A program made the position numbers and the translations under genes. This document shows positions 35,844 through 46,633 of a stretch of DNA of 64,000 nt, in pieces. Where the stretch lies: positions 434,001 through 498,000 of the forward strand of contig NZ_JAAAPJ010000007.1 in assembly GCF_009909145.1 (NCBI RefSeq). The letters run 5' to 3'. The DNA comes from Corallococcus silvisoli. Lineage in GTDB: Bacteria; Myxococcota; Myxococcia; Myxococcales; Myxococcaceae. The notes under the pieces were generated by a model. It saw only the letters and a list, made by a program, of their open reading frames with translations. It made no database searches and was not told where the DNA came from. Position 1 is the stretch's first letter; each line of letters starts with the position of its first letter.

Positions 35844-36158
35844 GTGGATTCACCTGAGTCCCTGCGGTATGCGAGCGCGGAACGAATCAAATGGGTCATC
35901 ACCGCGGACGGCCAGCTGAGAGTCATTCCACATACATGGCAGGGGGTTGAGCTTTCTCATGCGGTCGCGAGCGGAGGTCGCCCCGTGTGGGCTGTCGGTG
36001 AAGCAGAACTCTCGATTCACGGCACCACTCGCTTCGGAATCCAGTTGACGTCTCGCAGCGGCCATTATCTGAACGGGGCTTCCCAGGCCGCGAGCGAGAG
36101 TGTCCTGGAGCTCGGTCGGCGGGCATTTGCCAGATTTGGAATCACGTTCGCTCCGTGA
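35844..36158 (+). CDS. Small protein resembling a toxin C-terminal domain; possible fragment
   Basis: 104 aa from a GTG at 35844; a TAG 10 nt upstream in frame prevents a longer protein. It starts directly after the array end and has no signal or membrane segment. Notable pattern: an ITADGQLRVIPH strand, AVASGGRPVWAVGEAELS, and SGHYLNG followed by a helix ending in RRAFARFGITF. Such compact domains with a conserved GHY often occur as C-terminal modules of larger exported proteins, so this may be an orphan module. It is coupled by a GTGA overlap to the next gene, as in toxin/immunity pairs. That function is inference. Confidence 0.5.
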   Translation: MDSPESLRYASAERIKWVITADGQLRVIPHTWQGVELSHAVASGGRPVWAVGEAELSIHGTTRFGIQLTSRSGHYLNGASQAASESVLELGRRAFARFGITFAP

Positions 36159-36712
36159 CGGTAACTATGGAAACGAAGACTCCTCTTCTGCAAACCGTCC
36201 TGAAGTGGCCGCTCCCGCAGGTGCGAGCCTGGCTCGACGGGCTTTCTATCGGCGAGCCAGTGGGCGGCGAGAACTTCAATTGGGATGGATTCGCCTTCAC
36301 CGCCGCAGCCCGAGCCAGAGAGGAGCGGAGCGTTCCATGGGCGCATATCGCACTCCTTGTCTATGGAGTGCTCGCAGGGCGTTCGGCTGGCGGCGATACC
36401 CACTCCATCATGCTCTCAGCGATGAGTCTGCGGGCCTGGATGATCAGGGAGCTTGGCGCGCAGGAAGGGGATGCTGTCTTGGAGCCGGAAGTCATCTTTG
36501 ACTGGTTCCAGGAACTTGCCTCCATCCCCATTGAGGAGGCAGCCAGGATCGTGTCCCTTCAGGACTGGAGCCTGATTCCAACAGCTCTGCTCCTCAGGCT
36601 GCGCTACATCAAGAGCGCGCTCAATACCCTTGTCCTCATCTCTGAGACAGGACTGGTGCAAAAGCATCCCGAGTTGAATGACTGGTTTCAACTCAGGAGT
36701 CGCTTGCCGTGA
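36155..36712 (+). CDS. Unrecognised protein coupled to the preceding gene, possible immunity protein
   Basis: 185 aa, GTG start overlapping the previous stop by 4 nt. It is predicted mostly helical, soluble and acidic, with WDGFAFTAAARAREERSVPWAHIALLVYGVL and WFQELASIPIEEAARIVS segments (partial strings given) and no signal peptide. Codon use is less GC-biased than in flanking genes, suggesting transfer. Size, acidity and tight coupling fit an immunity protein, but no family is recognised. Confidence 0.55.
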   Translation: MTVTMETKTPLLQTVLKWPLPQVRAWLDGLSIGEPVGGENFNWDGFAFTAAARAREERSVPWAHIALLVYGVLAGRSAGGDTHSIMLSAMSLRAWMIRELGAQEGDAVLEPEVIFDWFQELASIPIEEAARIVSLQDWSLIPTALLLRLRYIKSALNTLVLISETGLVQKHPELNDWFQLRSRLP

Positions 36713-36807
36713 TGTTGCCGCGCACGCTCTCCGTGGAATGTGCGAGCGCAAGCCTCGCATCGTCCTACGTGCACCCGACCAGTTGCAGGACCTTCACACG
36801 TCCTGAA

Positions 36808-37386
36808 TCAGTCGTAGGGCCCCGGGGGCCTCCCGGCCGTAGCGAGCGGACAGAGCTGCGGGATGATGAACGCGTCACGGGTCATCCTCAGCCCCATCAC
36901 CAGCAGGACGGATGAGAGGGCCAGGCTCGCGAGGGCGACCCCACGCTTGTCACCGAGCAGCTGTTTGCCCGTACCCTGGAAGAACGCGGCCTGCAGGATG
37001 AGCAGCACCGCGGGACTGAGCACCAGCGCCAGAATCAGGGGACCGCTCCCCGTGCACCTGTCGAAGTCCGCCGAGGTGAGGTCGACGAGCGGCCCGCCCG
37101 CCGAGATCGTGGTCAGCACCAAGAAGATCACGGCACCGACAAGCAGGAAGAAGGCCTGTCGGAACCAGGACGGCTTCGGTCGGTCCATTGCAGCCGGCCC
37201 CCGGACGTTGACGAGGACGACGCGGTTCAGGACCACCGAGCCAATGGTCCAGGGGATCAGATCGGCCCACAGGGGAACGGTGACGTCCCTGGCGATGCGG
37301 TCCATCGAGTTGATGCAAGCGAACGCCCACAGCGGCCAGAGAGCCGTGGCGCAGAGCACGATAGGGGCAAGGGCGCGACGAAGCAT
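36808..37386 (-). CDS. Small integral membrane protein, unknown
   Basis: 192 aa from the ATG at 37386. The N-terminus looks like a signal peptide (ALWPLWAFA-CINSMD), followed by about four further hydrophobic segments (LIPWTIGSVVLNRVVLV, AFFLLVGAVIFLVLTTI, LILALVLSPAVLLILQAAFF, VALASLALSSVLLVMGL). A few cysteines lie in the predicted outer loops. No family is recognised. It is convergent with the preceding gene. Confidence 0.6.
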   Translation of the reverse strand: MLRRALAPIVLCATALWPLWAFACINSMDRIARDVTVPLWADLIPWTIGSVVLNRVVLVNVRGPAAMDRPKPSWFRQAFFLLVGAVIFLVLTTISAGGPLVDLTSADFDRCTGSGPLILALVLSPAVLLILQAAFFQGTGKQLLGDKRGVALASLALSSVLLVMGLRMTRDAFIIPQLCPLATAGRPPGPYD

Positions 37387-37563
37387 CCGGTGAGGGTAGC
37401 AGATGCCGCACCCTGGAACCGGCGACCTCCCATCTCTTCGCAGTGCAGCCAACCCATCACAGACGGTCGCTCACGTCTTCCTTTGCCGCTCCAACGCCTT
37501 CCGCACGCGCTCTTTCTTCTCCGGATGCCATCCATCTGGACCTGAGCGCCATCCGCGCCTCCC

Positions 37564-38094
37564 TCACTTGAACCGGCACGGTTGATTGACCGTGGCCTGC
37601 TCCTCCAACTGTACGACCATCAAGGTCACCGGCCCGGGACCGACGTTGCCGGAGAGGTGCCCCTTGTGCCCCTGCGCGTCCGGCCGCGTGTTCAAGTCCT
37701 CGCCCAGGGACACGTCCCCCGGACCCAACTCCACGCGCGTGCCGTCCATCGCTTCGACGAACCACGTCCCGGAGAGCGGGATGATCCACTGGACCTTCGG
37801 GTCCTCGTGCCACGAACCCTTCCATCCGTCAGGCTGGACCGTGAAGAGGACCTGCGCCTGCCCGGGAGGCTGGCGCGCCTGCCATTGCGGAGCCGCGGGC
37901 GGCGACATGCTCTTCAAATCAAAGCTCCGCACGGGACACCGGGTCATGTGGCTGACCCCGTGGTCGTCCGTCCAGTTGTGCCAGTAGCTGAACTCCGGAG
38001 CCGGCTCTCGTGCCCGCGCCGCTCCACCCCCGCCCAGCACGACCGCCAGTCCGCAGCCCACCAGGAACGGACCCGCTCCAAACCGTGAACGCAT
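37564..38094 (-). CDS. Exported cupin-domain protein
   Basis: 176 aa. A Sec signal peptide (GGGGAARA-RE) leads to a small domain with a cupin second motif: WIIPLSGTWFVEAMDGTRVELGPGDVSLGEDL (core GTRVELGPGDVSLGED). A His-rich front part (YWHNWTDDHGVSHMTRC) could bind metal. AGGAG 8 nt before the ATG supports the start. It stands 51 nt downstream of the aldo/keto reductase gene and may share its transcript. Substrate is unknown. Confidence 0.72.
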   Translation of the reverse strand: MRSRFGAGPFLVGCGLAVVLGGGGAARAREPAPEFSYWHNWTDDHGVSHMTRCPVRSFDLKSMSPPAAPQWQARQPPGQAQVLFTVQPDGWKGSWHEDPKVQWIIPLSGTWFVEAMDGTRVELGPGDVSLGEDLNTRPDAQGHKGHLSGNVGPGPVTLMVVQLEEQATVNQPCRFK

Positions 38095-38145
38095 GACACG
38101 ACTCCTTCCGCCGGGCCCCCACCCAATCCCAGCCTGGGACCGTCC

Positions 38146-38979
38146 CTACAACTCGACGTACACCTTCGGGTCGCCGCCCAACCGGTGGCCTTGGTCCAGC
38201 GTCGCGAGCGCGGCCAGGTCGTCCGCGTCCAGCCGGAAGTCGAAGACCTCCAGGTTCTCGCGCATGCGCTGGGGGTTCTGCGACTTGGGGATGGGCACGT
38301 CTCCCAGCTCCACGTGCCACCGGAGGATGATCTGCGCCGGACTCCGGCCGTGCTTCTTCGCCAGCCGGGTGATGACCTCGCGCTTCAGCAGGTCCCCACC
38401 CTGTCCCAGCGGGCTCCACGCCTCCACCAGGATTCCCCGCGCGGCGGCGTCCTCGCGGAGCGCCTGCTGCGCGAAGTCCGGGTGCAGCTCCACCTGATTC
38501 ACCACCGGCATCACGCCCGTCTCCATCACCAGCCGCTGGATGTGCTCCGGCTCGAAGTTGGACACCCCGACCGAGCGCACCCGGCCCTCCTCCCTCAGCC
38601 GCACGAACGCTCGCCACGAATCCACGTAGAGGTCCCGCCCCGGCAGCGGCCAGTGGATGAGGTACAGGTCCACCGACTCCAACCCCAGCCTTCGCGCGCT
38701 CGCATCAAAGGCCCGCAGGGTCGCGTCGTAGCCGTGGTCCGCCCCGCGCAGCTTCGTCGTGACGAAGACCTCCGAGCGGGCAATGCCAGACGCCCGCAGC
38801 CCCTGTCCCACCGCCTCCTCGTTGTCGTACCGCGCCGCCGTGTCGATGAGCCGGTATCCCGCCCTCAGCGCCATCTCCACCACCCGGGCCGCCTCGTCGC
38901 CCTTCAGCGGCCAGGTGCCGAAGCCCAGGGGAGGAATCGAGTTCCCGTCGTCCAACTCGCGCGGAGCCTGCGTGGCCAT
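38146..38979 (-). CDS. Aldo/keto reductase (2,5-diketo-gluconate reductase-like)
   Basis: 277 aa, typical length for this AKR branch. The tetrad is visible: DTAARYDNE (Asp, Tyr), VTTKLRG (Lys), YLIHWPLPG (His). Cofactor-binding residues lie in IPIPKSQNPQRMRENLEVFDF-like VPIPKSQNPQRMRENLEVF. It reduces small aldehydes or ketones with NADPH. AGGAG 5 nt before the ATG at 38979 fixes the start; the longer open frame upstream has no support. It is followed by the cupin gene on the same strand. Confidence 0.9.
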   Translation of the reverse strand: MATQAPRELDDGNSIPPLGFGTWPLKGDEAARVVEMALRAGYRLIDTAARYDNEEAVGQGLRASGIARSEVFVTTKLRGADHGYDATLRAFDASARRLGLESVDLYLIHWPLPGRDLYVDSWRAFVRLREEGRVRSVGVSNFEPEHIQRLVMETGVMPVVNQVELHPDFAQQALREDAAARGILVEAWSPLGQGGDLLKREVITRLAKKHGRSPAQIILRWHVELGDVPIPKSQNPQRMRENLEVFDFRLDADDLAALATLDQGHRLGGDPKVYVEL

Positions 38980-39196
38980 GACGTCTCCTTGAGTGAGGGG
39001 CCTTCCCAGCGGCGGGCACGCCCGACACCACCCGGCGCCATCCCAGCCCGTGACGGTGAAGGTCCCCGCATGACCGCGTTCCACAGCCGCATCCCGAGAA
39101 GGGTGGGCATCCCCCGGCGCCGTCCGCCAACCGCGGGCCCAGCCCCGGCACCGTTCACCCGGCCGGCTGCTCTCCTGTCCTCGAGCCGCCTGCCGC

Positions 39197-40210
39197 TCAG
39201 GGCGCCGGTGGCGCACCCCCATCGCCCGGTGGCGGGATGAAGCCCCCATCGTCGGGCGGCGGGCTGCCTCCTGGCCCCGGCCCGCCCTCGCCGCCGTCCG
39301 TCGAACCCGAACCGCCGGGCGCGTCGCACAGCGCCTCGGACGTGGACGCACGCAGGATGAGCGTCTTCGCGCAGAGCAGCGACCCGTCGTCCATCACCGT
39401 CTCGTTGAACAGGTACGCATCCACCGCGGACGCGGCGATGACCGTGTCGTCCGTGTTGTTCGTGTCCCGCGTCTCCGTCCGGGCATACGTCGCCACGGTG
39501 CCGTAGATGTCGTCCGACAGCGCGTCGTCGAAGAACAGCTGCGTCGTCAGGAACTCCGTCTGCTCGCTGTAGCCCCCGTCGGGGGTGACGCCCCGCCGCA
39601 CCGTCAGGTGCAGGTGCACCGTGCGGCTGGAGTACCAACCCGGGTAGCACGAATAGAAGTCCACCCGTCCCCGCGAGTCCGTGAACTGCACGCCCCGGAA
39701 GTACTGGAACGGCTCGACCTCGCTGGCCGCGCTGCCCGCGCAGAACGCCAGGTTCTCCGACTCGCCCGAGTAGACCCCCGTCGGCATCGCGTGCCAGATG
39801 TCCACCGACGCATCCGTGATGGGCTGGCAGTCCTCATCCAACAGCTGGAACGCGAAGCGCACCGGCACGCCCGCGAGCCCATCCGTGACGTCCTGGGCCA
39901 CCCGCGTCGGCGCGTAACACGGCCCCTGTGTCATCGCGCACGTCAACGTGCACGGCGCGCTCGGCGCCTCCGTGAATGGATCAAAATCCCGCGTCGCCTG
40001 GGTGATGGCCGCCGTCCCCGTGGTCGCCCACGTCGGGTGCGTCCCCGCGTCCGGCGTCCCCGTGTCGTCGTCATCGCCGCACTCGAGCTGCGTCAGGAAC
40101 GGCAACGCCACCAGCCCCGTGCCCAGCACCCGCAGCACCCTCCGCCGCGAAAACGCCGCCATGACCGGCATTCCCACGGGCCCCACCGCCGCGCCTCGTT
40201 CATCCCGCAT
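39197..40210 (-). CDS. Tat-exported intradiol dioxygenase-like protein
   Basis: 337 aa. A twin-arginine signal (SRRRVLRVLG, residues 21-30, then a hydrophobic stretch) suggests folding before export. The dioxygenase domain has the non-haem Fe(III) ligands: Tyr147 in DIWHAMPTGVYSG and Tyr193, His199, His201 in PGWYSSRTVHLHLTV. Family members cleave catechol-type rings; exported members are common and mostly of unknown substrate. The C-terminal 40 residues are a Gly/Pro/Asp-rich tail. GGGGGGAA lies upstream of the ATG at 40210. Confidence 0.83.
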   Translation of the reverse strand: MRDERGAAVGPVGMPVMAAFSRRRVLRVLGTGLVALPFLTQLECGDDDDTGTPDAGTHPTWATTGTAAITQATRDFDPFTEAPSAPCTLTCAMTQGPCYAPTRVAQDVTDGLAGVPVRFAFQLLDEDCQPITDASVDIWHAMPTGVYSGESENLAFCAGSAASEVEPFQYFRGVQFTDSRGRVDFYSCYPGWYSSRTVHLHLTVRRGVTPDGGYSEQTEFLTTQLFFDDALSDDIYGTVATYARTETRDTNNTDDTVIAASAVDAYLFNETVMDDGSLLCAKTLILRASTSEALCDAPGGSGSTDGGEGGPGPGGSPPPDDGGFIPPPGDGGAPPAP

Positions 40211-40940
40211 GTCGTTCCCCCCGTCGCCGCCCACAGGGTCCACGAACCGGGCGCGGTGTCCGCGCGCTTCTCCCTCCCTGTCCGGTGGATCACGCACCCC
40301 CTGTTCCAGCCCCGACGCCTCCGCCTCCGCCCAGGCCAGAAGTGGACGCCGCGCGCCCCAGAGCCCGCGTCCCCGCCGCACGCGGCTGCGTTCCAACTGG
40401 AGCCCCGGAACCCCGGTCATCCGCGCAGGACACTTCAGCCCGGGGGCTTTGTCCGGCCCCCAACACGCCGTGGATCCGCGCCCTCCTCGCACTCCTCAAG
40501 GGCTTCCCGGTGCCCACCGTGAGACTGGCAAACGCGGCTTTCTTCGAGAGTGAACGAGATGTTTTCCAGCCTCGGTGTTCGTGTTGTCACGCACTGGAAA
40601 CGCGCGGGGGCTGCTGTCATCGTTGAGGGACTGCGCGGTGCGGCAGCGACGTTGAAGGGGAATCAGGGCGGAAGTGCTCAAGGTCTGGCGGACCCAACGT
40701 ATTGGGATGGGCAGGACGGAAAACAGTTCCGTCCCGGGGCTGTAAAAAATCCCCGAAACCGAGGGGTGTCTTCGGATGAGCTGGAACCCACGCCGCATTC
40801 GAGTGTCGCGAAGACGAAGCGGATCAACCGGTTGGCGGGTCCGCCCGCGTGAGCCGGAAAATCCCGGCTCCTGGCACATCCCTCGCATCGGCCGCTGACG
40901 CTGTTCCACCCCCGCTTCGCCTCCCAGGTCCGGTCCCCTC
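40211..40940. other. 730-bp gene-free region with hairpins
   Basis: No open frame here has convincing codon use or an RBS. It should contain the promoter of the dioxygenase gene (minus) and of the Ser/Thr kinase gene (plus). Base composition drops between about 40500 and 40830, where a perfect hairpin (40714-40734) and a GGGGC-TGTAAAAAAT-CCCC element occur close together. A small RNA is possible but not demonstrable from sequence alone. Confidence 0.45.
40714..40734 (+). other. Perfect 8-bp hairpin upstream of the Ser/Thr kinase gene
   Basis: GGACGGAA (40714-40721) and TTCCGTCC (40727-40734) are exact arms around AACAG. A second weaker hairpin with an A-rich loop follows directly (40736-40754). 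They lie about 200 nt before the kinase start. Role unknown: 5'-leader structure, sRNA end or operator. Confidence 0.45.
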
Positions 40941-42872
<1,932 letters not shown>

Positions 42873-42947
42873 AGGGACCGGACACACATCCGTCCCCGGG
42901 TCGTCTTGCGTATGGGAGAGGAGTGCCCGTTAACTCTCTGCTCTCCC

Positions 42948-44258
42948 ATGGCTTCCGAACCCGACGACAAGCTGCCGCCCCAGGGGCGCTTCAACCGCCT
43001 GCGCAAGCTGGCGGGCCTCTCCATGCAGGTGGGGTCGGAGGTGCTCAAGACGGGGGCCCGGCGCCTCTCCGGGGGAGACCCCTCGGACCTGCTCACCCTG
43101 GGGGCCGCGGAGAAGCTGGTGGCCACCCTGGGGGAGATGAAGGGCGCGGCCATGAAGCTGGGCCAGGCGCTCTCCATGGACCCGGACCTGCTCACGCCGG
43201 AGGTGCGGCAGATGCTGGCCCGGCTCCAGAACCAGGCGCCGGCCATGTCCTACGCGCAGGTGTCGCGCGTGGTGAAGGAGGAGCTGGGCGCGCCGCCGGA
43301 GGAGCTGTTCCGCGAGTTCTCCCCGGACGCGCTGGCCGCCGCGTCGCTCGGCCAGGTGCACCGCGCGGTGCTGCATGACGGCCGTCACGTGGCGGTGAAG
43401 GTGCAGTACCCCGGCATCGACGCGTCCATGGGCCATGACATGGACAACCTGGGCCTCCTCGTGAAGACGGTGTCCAAGACGTCGCGGATGATGGACGGCA
43501 CCGCGTACTTCCGGGAGTTCCGCGACGAGCTCATGCTGGAGCTGGACTACCGCCGCGAGGCGAAGCTCGCCGCCGGCTTCGCGAAGAGCGTGGCGACGCT
43601 GCCGGACCTGTACGTGCCCCAGGTCATCGAGGACCGGAGCGCGCGCCGCGTCCTCACGCTGGAGCTGCTGGAGGGCCAGACGCTCAAGGACTGGGTGACG
43701 ACGTCACCGGACAACGCCGCGCGCTTCCGCGTCGCGAGCCAGCTCATCCGCGCCACCTACGGCCCCTTCCTGGTCGCGGGCGAAATCCACGCGGACCCCC
43801 ACCCGGGCAACTTCATGGTGATGCCGGACGGGCGCATGGGCCTGCTGGACTTCGGCTCCATCAAGCGCTTCAGCCCGGGCTTCGTCACCTCCAACCGCCG
43901 CATGTTCCAGCAGGCGCTGCGCCTGGAGATGCTGGACGTGCTGGGGCTGTGCCGCGAGGTCGGCTTCTCCATGGAGCTGCCGGAGGCGGAGGCGGAGGAG
44001 CTGCTGCGCGAGGTGCTGCACATCGCCGGGCGGCCCATGCGCGCGTCCCCGTTCGACTACGGCACCAGCGACATCAACCGCGACCTGCGCAATCACTTCA
44101 CGCGAAACGCCGCGCGCTTCCTGCGCATCAAGCCGCCCCCGGAAGCGATGATGTTCTTCCGCGCCACCGGAGGCCTGTCCCAGAACCTGCGCCTGGTGGG
44201 CGCGAGCGGCGACTTCCGGCAGGTGTTCCTGGACGTCGGCGCGCTCGCGGGCGACTGA
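42948..44258 (+). CDS. ABC1/UbiB-family atypical kinase
   Basis: 436 aa. UbiB-type signatures are present: KxGQ motif in AMKLGQALSMD, the Ala-rich loop AAASLGQVHRA, catalytic-lysine strand HVAVKVQYPGI, EIHADPHPGNF and DFGSIKRF. Members are ATP-binding proteins linked to quinone or lipid metabolism. The N-terminus lacks a membrane anchor and there is no C-terminal TM pair. The ATG at 42948 is chosen for family length; the frame continues to 42906. It follows the Ser/Thr kinase gene by 75 nt and may be co-transcribed with it. Confidence 0.87.
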   Translation: MASEPDDKLPPQGRFNRLRKLAGLSMQVGSEVLKTGARRLSGGDPSDLLTLGAAEKLVATLGEMKGAAMKLGQALSMDPDLLTPEVRQMLARLQNQAPAMSYAQVSRVVKEELGAPPEELFREFSPDALAAASLGQVHRAVLHDGRHVAVKVQYPGIDASMGHDMDNLGLLVKTVSKTSRMMDGTAYFREFRDELMLELDYRREAKLAAGFAKSVATLPDLYVPQVIEDRSARRVLTLELLEGQTLKDWVTTSPDNAARFRVASQLIRATYGPFLVAGEIHADPHPGNFMVMPDGRMGLLDFGSIKRFSPGFVTSNRRMFQQALRLEMLDVLGLCREVGFSMELPEAEAEELLREVLHIAGRPMRASPFDYGTSDINRDLRNHFTRNAARFLRIKPPPEAMMFFRATGGLSQNLRLVGASGDFRQVFLDVGALAGD

Positions 44259-44273
44259 GCCTTTTGCGCGCGC

Positions 44274-44669
44274 TTACGTCCCGGCGGCGACGCGCGGGCG
44301 CTTGTGCAGCCGCTCCAGCTTGCGCGCCAGGTCCGCGCCCTGCGTGCTCTTGGACAGGTAGCCGTCCGCGCCCGCGGCCAGCGCCAGCGCGCGCAGCTTC
44401 GACTCGTCGGAGGCGGAGTAGAGGACGAAGCGCGTGTGCTCCGGGGCCTGCTGCCGGGCCAGCGTCAGCACCTTGTCGCCGCTGAGCGCCGGGATGTTCA
44501 CGTCCAGCAACACCAGGTCCGGCGCCGTGGTCCGCACCAGGTTGGAGACCCCCAGCGACGAGCGGTGCGTGCGCACCTCGAAGTTGTAGGAGGACAGCGT
44601 CCGCTCCGCCAGCGCGAGCTGGTCCGCATCATCGTCCACGATGAGGACGCGAATCTTCATCTCCGACAT
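44274..44669 (-). CDS. Stand-alone receiver, paralogue of 51670-52089
   Basis: 131 aa CheY-like receiver: VLIVDDDADQ acidic pair, phospho-acceptor Asp in LVLLDVNIP, SAS in the switch position and Lys in GYLSKS, followed by Ser instead of the usual Pro. GGGGAG lies upstream of the ATG at 44669. It is closely similar over its whole length to the receiver at 51670-52089 (shared SxLGVSNxVR and NxPALxGDKV). It is convergent with the UbiB-like gene and lies downstream of a histidine kinase gene on the same strand, a likely partner. Confidence 0.87.
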   Translation of the reverse strand: MSEMKIRVLIVDDDADQLALAERTLSSYNFEVRTHRSSLGVSNLVRTTAPDLVLLDVNIPALSGDKVLTLARQQAPEHTRFVLYSASDESKLRALALAAGADGYLSKSTQGADLARKLERLHKRPRVAAGT

Positions 44670-44960
44670 GGGTGGCTCCCCCTGGAACCGAACCGGCGAA
44701 ATGGGGTGTCTCGGACACGCCGCCCCAGGAACCTGCGACCCGAGCACGCCCGGAGTATCGCCCAGGGCTCTCCCCACTGGCCAGCCTCCCTGGAATTTTC
44801 TGGATTCTTCCGACCGATATCTCACCCTCACCCATCCCCGCGGGTGGGCACGCCAGGACAGCCATGCCCCTGCTCCAGGAACCCGGACGCGGCTGCGTGG
44901 AGAACGAGGCCCTGACGCGGCGGGGAGGCAGCGACCCTGCGCGGATGGGGACGTGGGGAG

Positions 44961-46208
44961 CTAGGAGGCCTTGAGGCGCCCGGGCGACTTCAGCGCGGGG
45001 AAGCTGAGGGTCATCACCGCGCCCCCCTCGGGACGGTTGGCCGCGGTGAGCCGGCCGCCCGCGCGCGTCACCACGCCGTGGGCCATGGCCAGGCCCAGGC
45101 CCGTGCCCTTGTCTCCCTTGGTGGTGAAGAAGGACGTGAAGAGGTGGGGCAGGGACTCCTCCGGGATGCCCAGGCCCTCGTCCTCCACGGTGATGCGCAC
45201 CGACCTCCCCGCCTTGAAGGCGCGCACGCGCAACAGGCCGCCCCGGGGCATCGCTTCGCGCGCGTTGATGAGCAGGTTGATGATGACGTACCGCAGCTCC
45301 ATCGCCGAACCGGAGACCTCCGGAAGCCGCTCCTGCGTCTCCACGTCCAGGCGCAGCGCCTTGCCCCCCTTCCGGGGCCGGTGCTCCAGGCCGCTCCGGG
45401 CGAGGTCCACCGCGTCGCGGACCACGTCCGCCAACTGGATGCGCTCCAGGACGGCGCCCGTCTTGCCGCGGGAGAAGTCCCGCAGGCGGTCCACGCGGGC
45501 GCTCGCGTCGGACACGATGCGCTCCATCGCCTCCAGGTGATCCCGGCCGGATGGCGAGGGGGCCGCCTCCGCCTGGAACATCTCCAGCCGCATCCGCATG
45601 GCGTTGAGCGTGTTGCGCAGGTCGTGCGCGATGCCCGCCGTCAGCTCTCCCAGGGCGCGCAGCTGCTCGCGCTCCCGCAGGGCGGCGCGCGCGCTCGTCA
45701 GCTCCTCCTCGGCGCGCGCCTGGGCGGTGATGTCGCGCACCTGGAGCAGCACCTGTCCCCGCGCGGTGCCGGCGACGCGCTCGGCGCGCACCTCCAGCAG
45801 CCGGGGCCGGACGTCGCCCTCCTGGCGGTAGCGCGTGACGCGCGGCCCCTCCGCCGCTTGGGCTCGCACCGCCGCCGCCTCCTCCTGGCCCACGTCGCGC
45901 AGGGCCATCCACCGCCCGGCTTCGCCCTCGCGCCGCCACGGCCCGCGAACGCGTCCCAGCGCGTGCCAGCGGGGGTTGGCCAGCACGACGGTGGTCGGGG
46001 TCAGCACCGCGAGCGCGGTGTCGTTCAGCTCCAGCGCCCAGCGCGCGAGCTCGAAGATGATGGCCTGCCTCCCGGTGCCTGCCCCCAGCTTGCGCACCAG
46101 GGCGGAGTGACTGGCCAGCGGCTCACGGTGCTTGCGCGGCAGCTCCGGCGCGTCGGGAACTCCAGCGCTGTTGGGGGGAGGCGGATGGGTGGCGGCGCGC
46201 GGGCTCAT
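44961..46208 (-). CDS. PAS-containing sensor histidine kinase
   Basis: 415 aa, soluble. A PAS-like sensor region spans about 50-165, ending in VRDITAQARAEEEL. It is followed by a HisKA helix GIAHDLRNTLNAM with His195, then HATPase motifs NLLINAREAM, DEGLGIPEE and GTGLGLAMAHGV. The HDLRN phospho-box is typical of NtrB-like kinases. The receiver gene at 44274 lies 291 nt downstream on the same strand. The start ATG at 46208 faces the long upstream region shared with the LuxR-type regulator gene. Confidence 0.88.
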   Translation of the reverse strand: MSPRAATHPPPPNSAGVPDAPELPRKHREPLASHSALVRKLGAGTGRQAIIFELARWALELNDTALAVLTPTTVVLANPRWHALGRVRGPWRREGEAGRWMALRDVGQEEAAAVRAQAAEGPRVTRYRQEGDVRPRLLEVRAERVAGTARGQVLLQVRDITAQARAEEELTSARAALREREQLRALGELTAGIAHDLRNTLNAMRMRLEMFQAEAAPSPSGRDHLEAMERIVSDASARVDRLRDFSRGKTGAVLERIQLADVVRDAVDLARSGLEHRPRKGGKALRLDVETQERLPEVSGSAMELRYVIINLLINAREAMPRGGLLRVRAFKAGRSVRITVEDEGLGIPEESLPHLFTSFFTTKGDKGTGLGLAMAHGVVTRAGGRLTAANRPEGGAVMTLSFPALKSPGRLKAS

Positions 46209-46633
46209 GCCTTCAGACGGGCCTGGAGACGGCGGTGCTCTTCCTGGAGCGCGGAGGCGCGAGGCGTGTCCTCGGAGCGGATGCGGGAGCCCGGCGCGTG
46301 GCCGTCCGTGGCCCGCATGGCGCGCTCGTCGTGACGGACCTGCCTCCTCTTCTCTGGGATGGCTTCGAGCGCTCGGTCTCGGGGGGCTGGGTCGCCATGC
46401 GGAGGGGAAGTAGCCCAGCGGATATAGCCGGGCAAGACCTGCATTCTCCTACAGATGGAAGAGTCGCGGACACGCCATCTGTCCGAAGCGTCGTGCGTTG
46501 AAACGTTCGGTGAACATCCTCCGGTGTGCTCCACCGGAGGCCCGGTTCCATTCGGTGCGGGGGAGTGACATAGGCTCCGCGGGTCCCTTCCCAGGGGGGA
46601 GTTCGATTCGATGGGAAGAGAAGGGTGCCAGCC
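46209..46633. other. Divergent intergenic region between kinase and LuxR-type regulator
   Basis: 425 bases with no supported gene. It should contain promoters for both flanking genes. The only clear structure is the hairpin at 46518-46540. A GTTGAAAC octamer at 46497-46504 resembles the CRISPR repeat tail by chance only. Confidence 0.5.
46518..46540 (+). promoter_or_regulatory. Perfect 9-bp inverted repeat upstream of the LuxR-type regulator
   Basis: CCTCCGGTG (46518-46526) and CACCGGAGG (46532-46540) are exact arms around TGCTC, 94 nt before the ATG at 46634. No gene ends just before it on this strand, so it is not an ordinary terminator. An operator or a leader hairpin controlling the regulator gene is more likely. 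Confidence 0.5.

Noticed and set aside
46497-46504. GTTGAAAC resembling the end of the CRISPR repeat
   Set aside because: Only eight bases match and no stem or second copy is nearby; a chance match.
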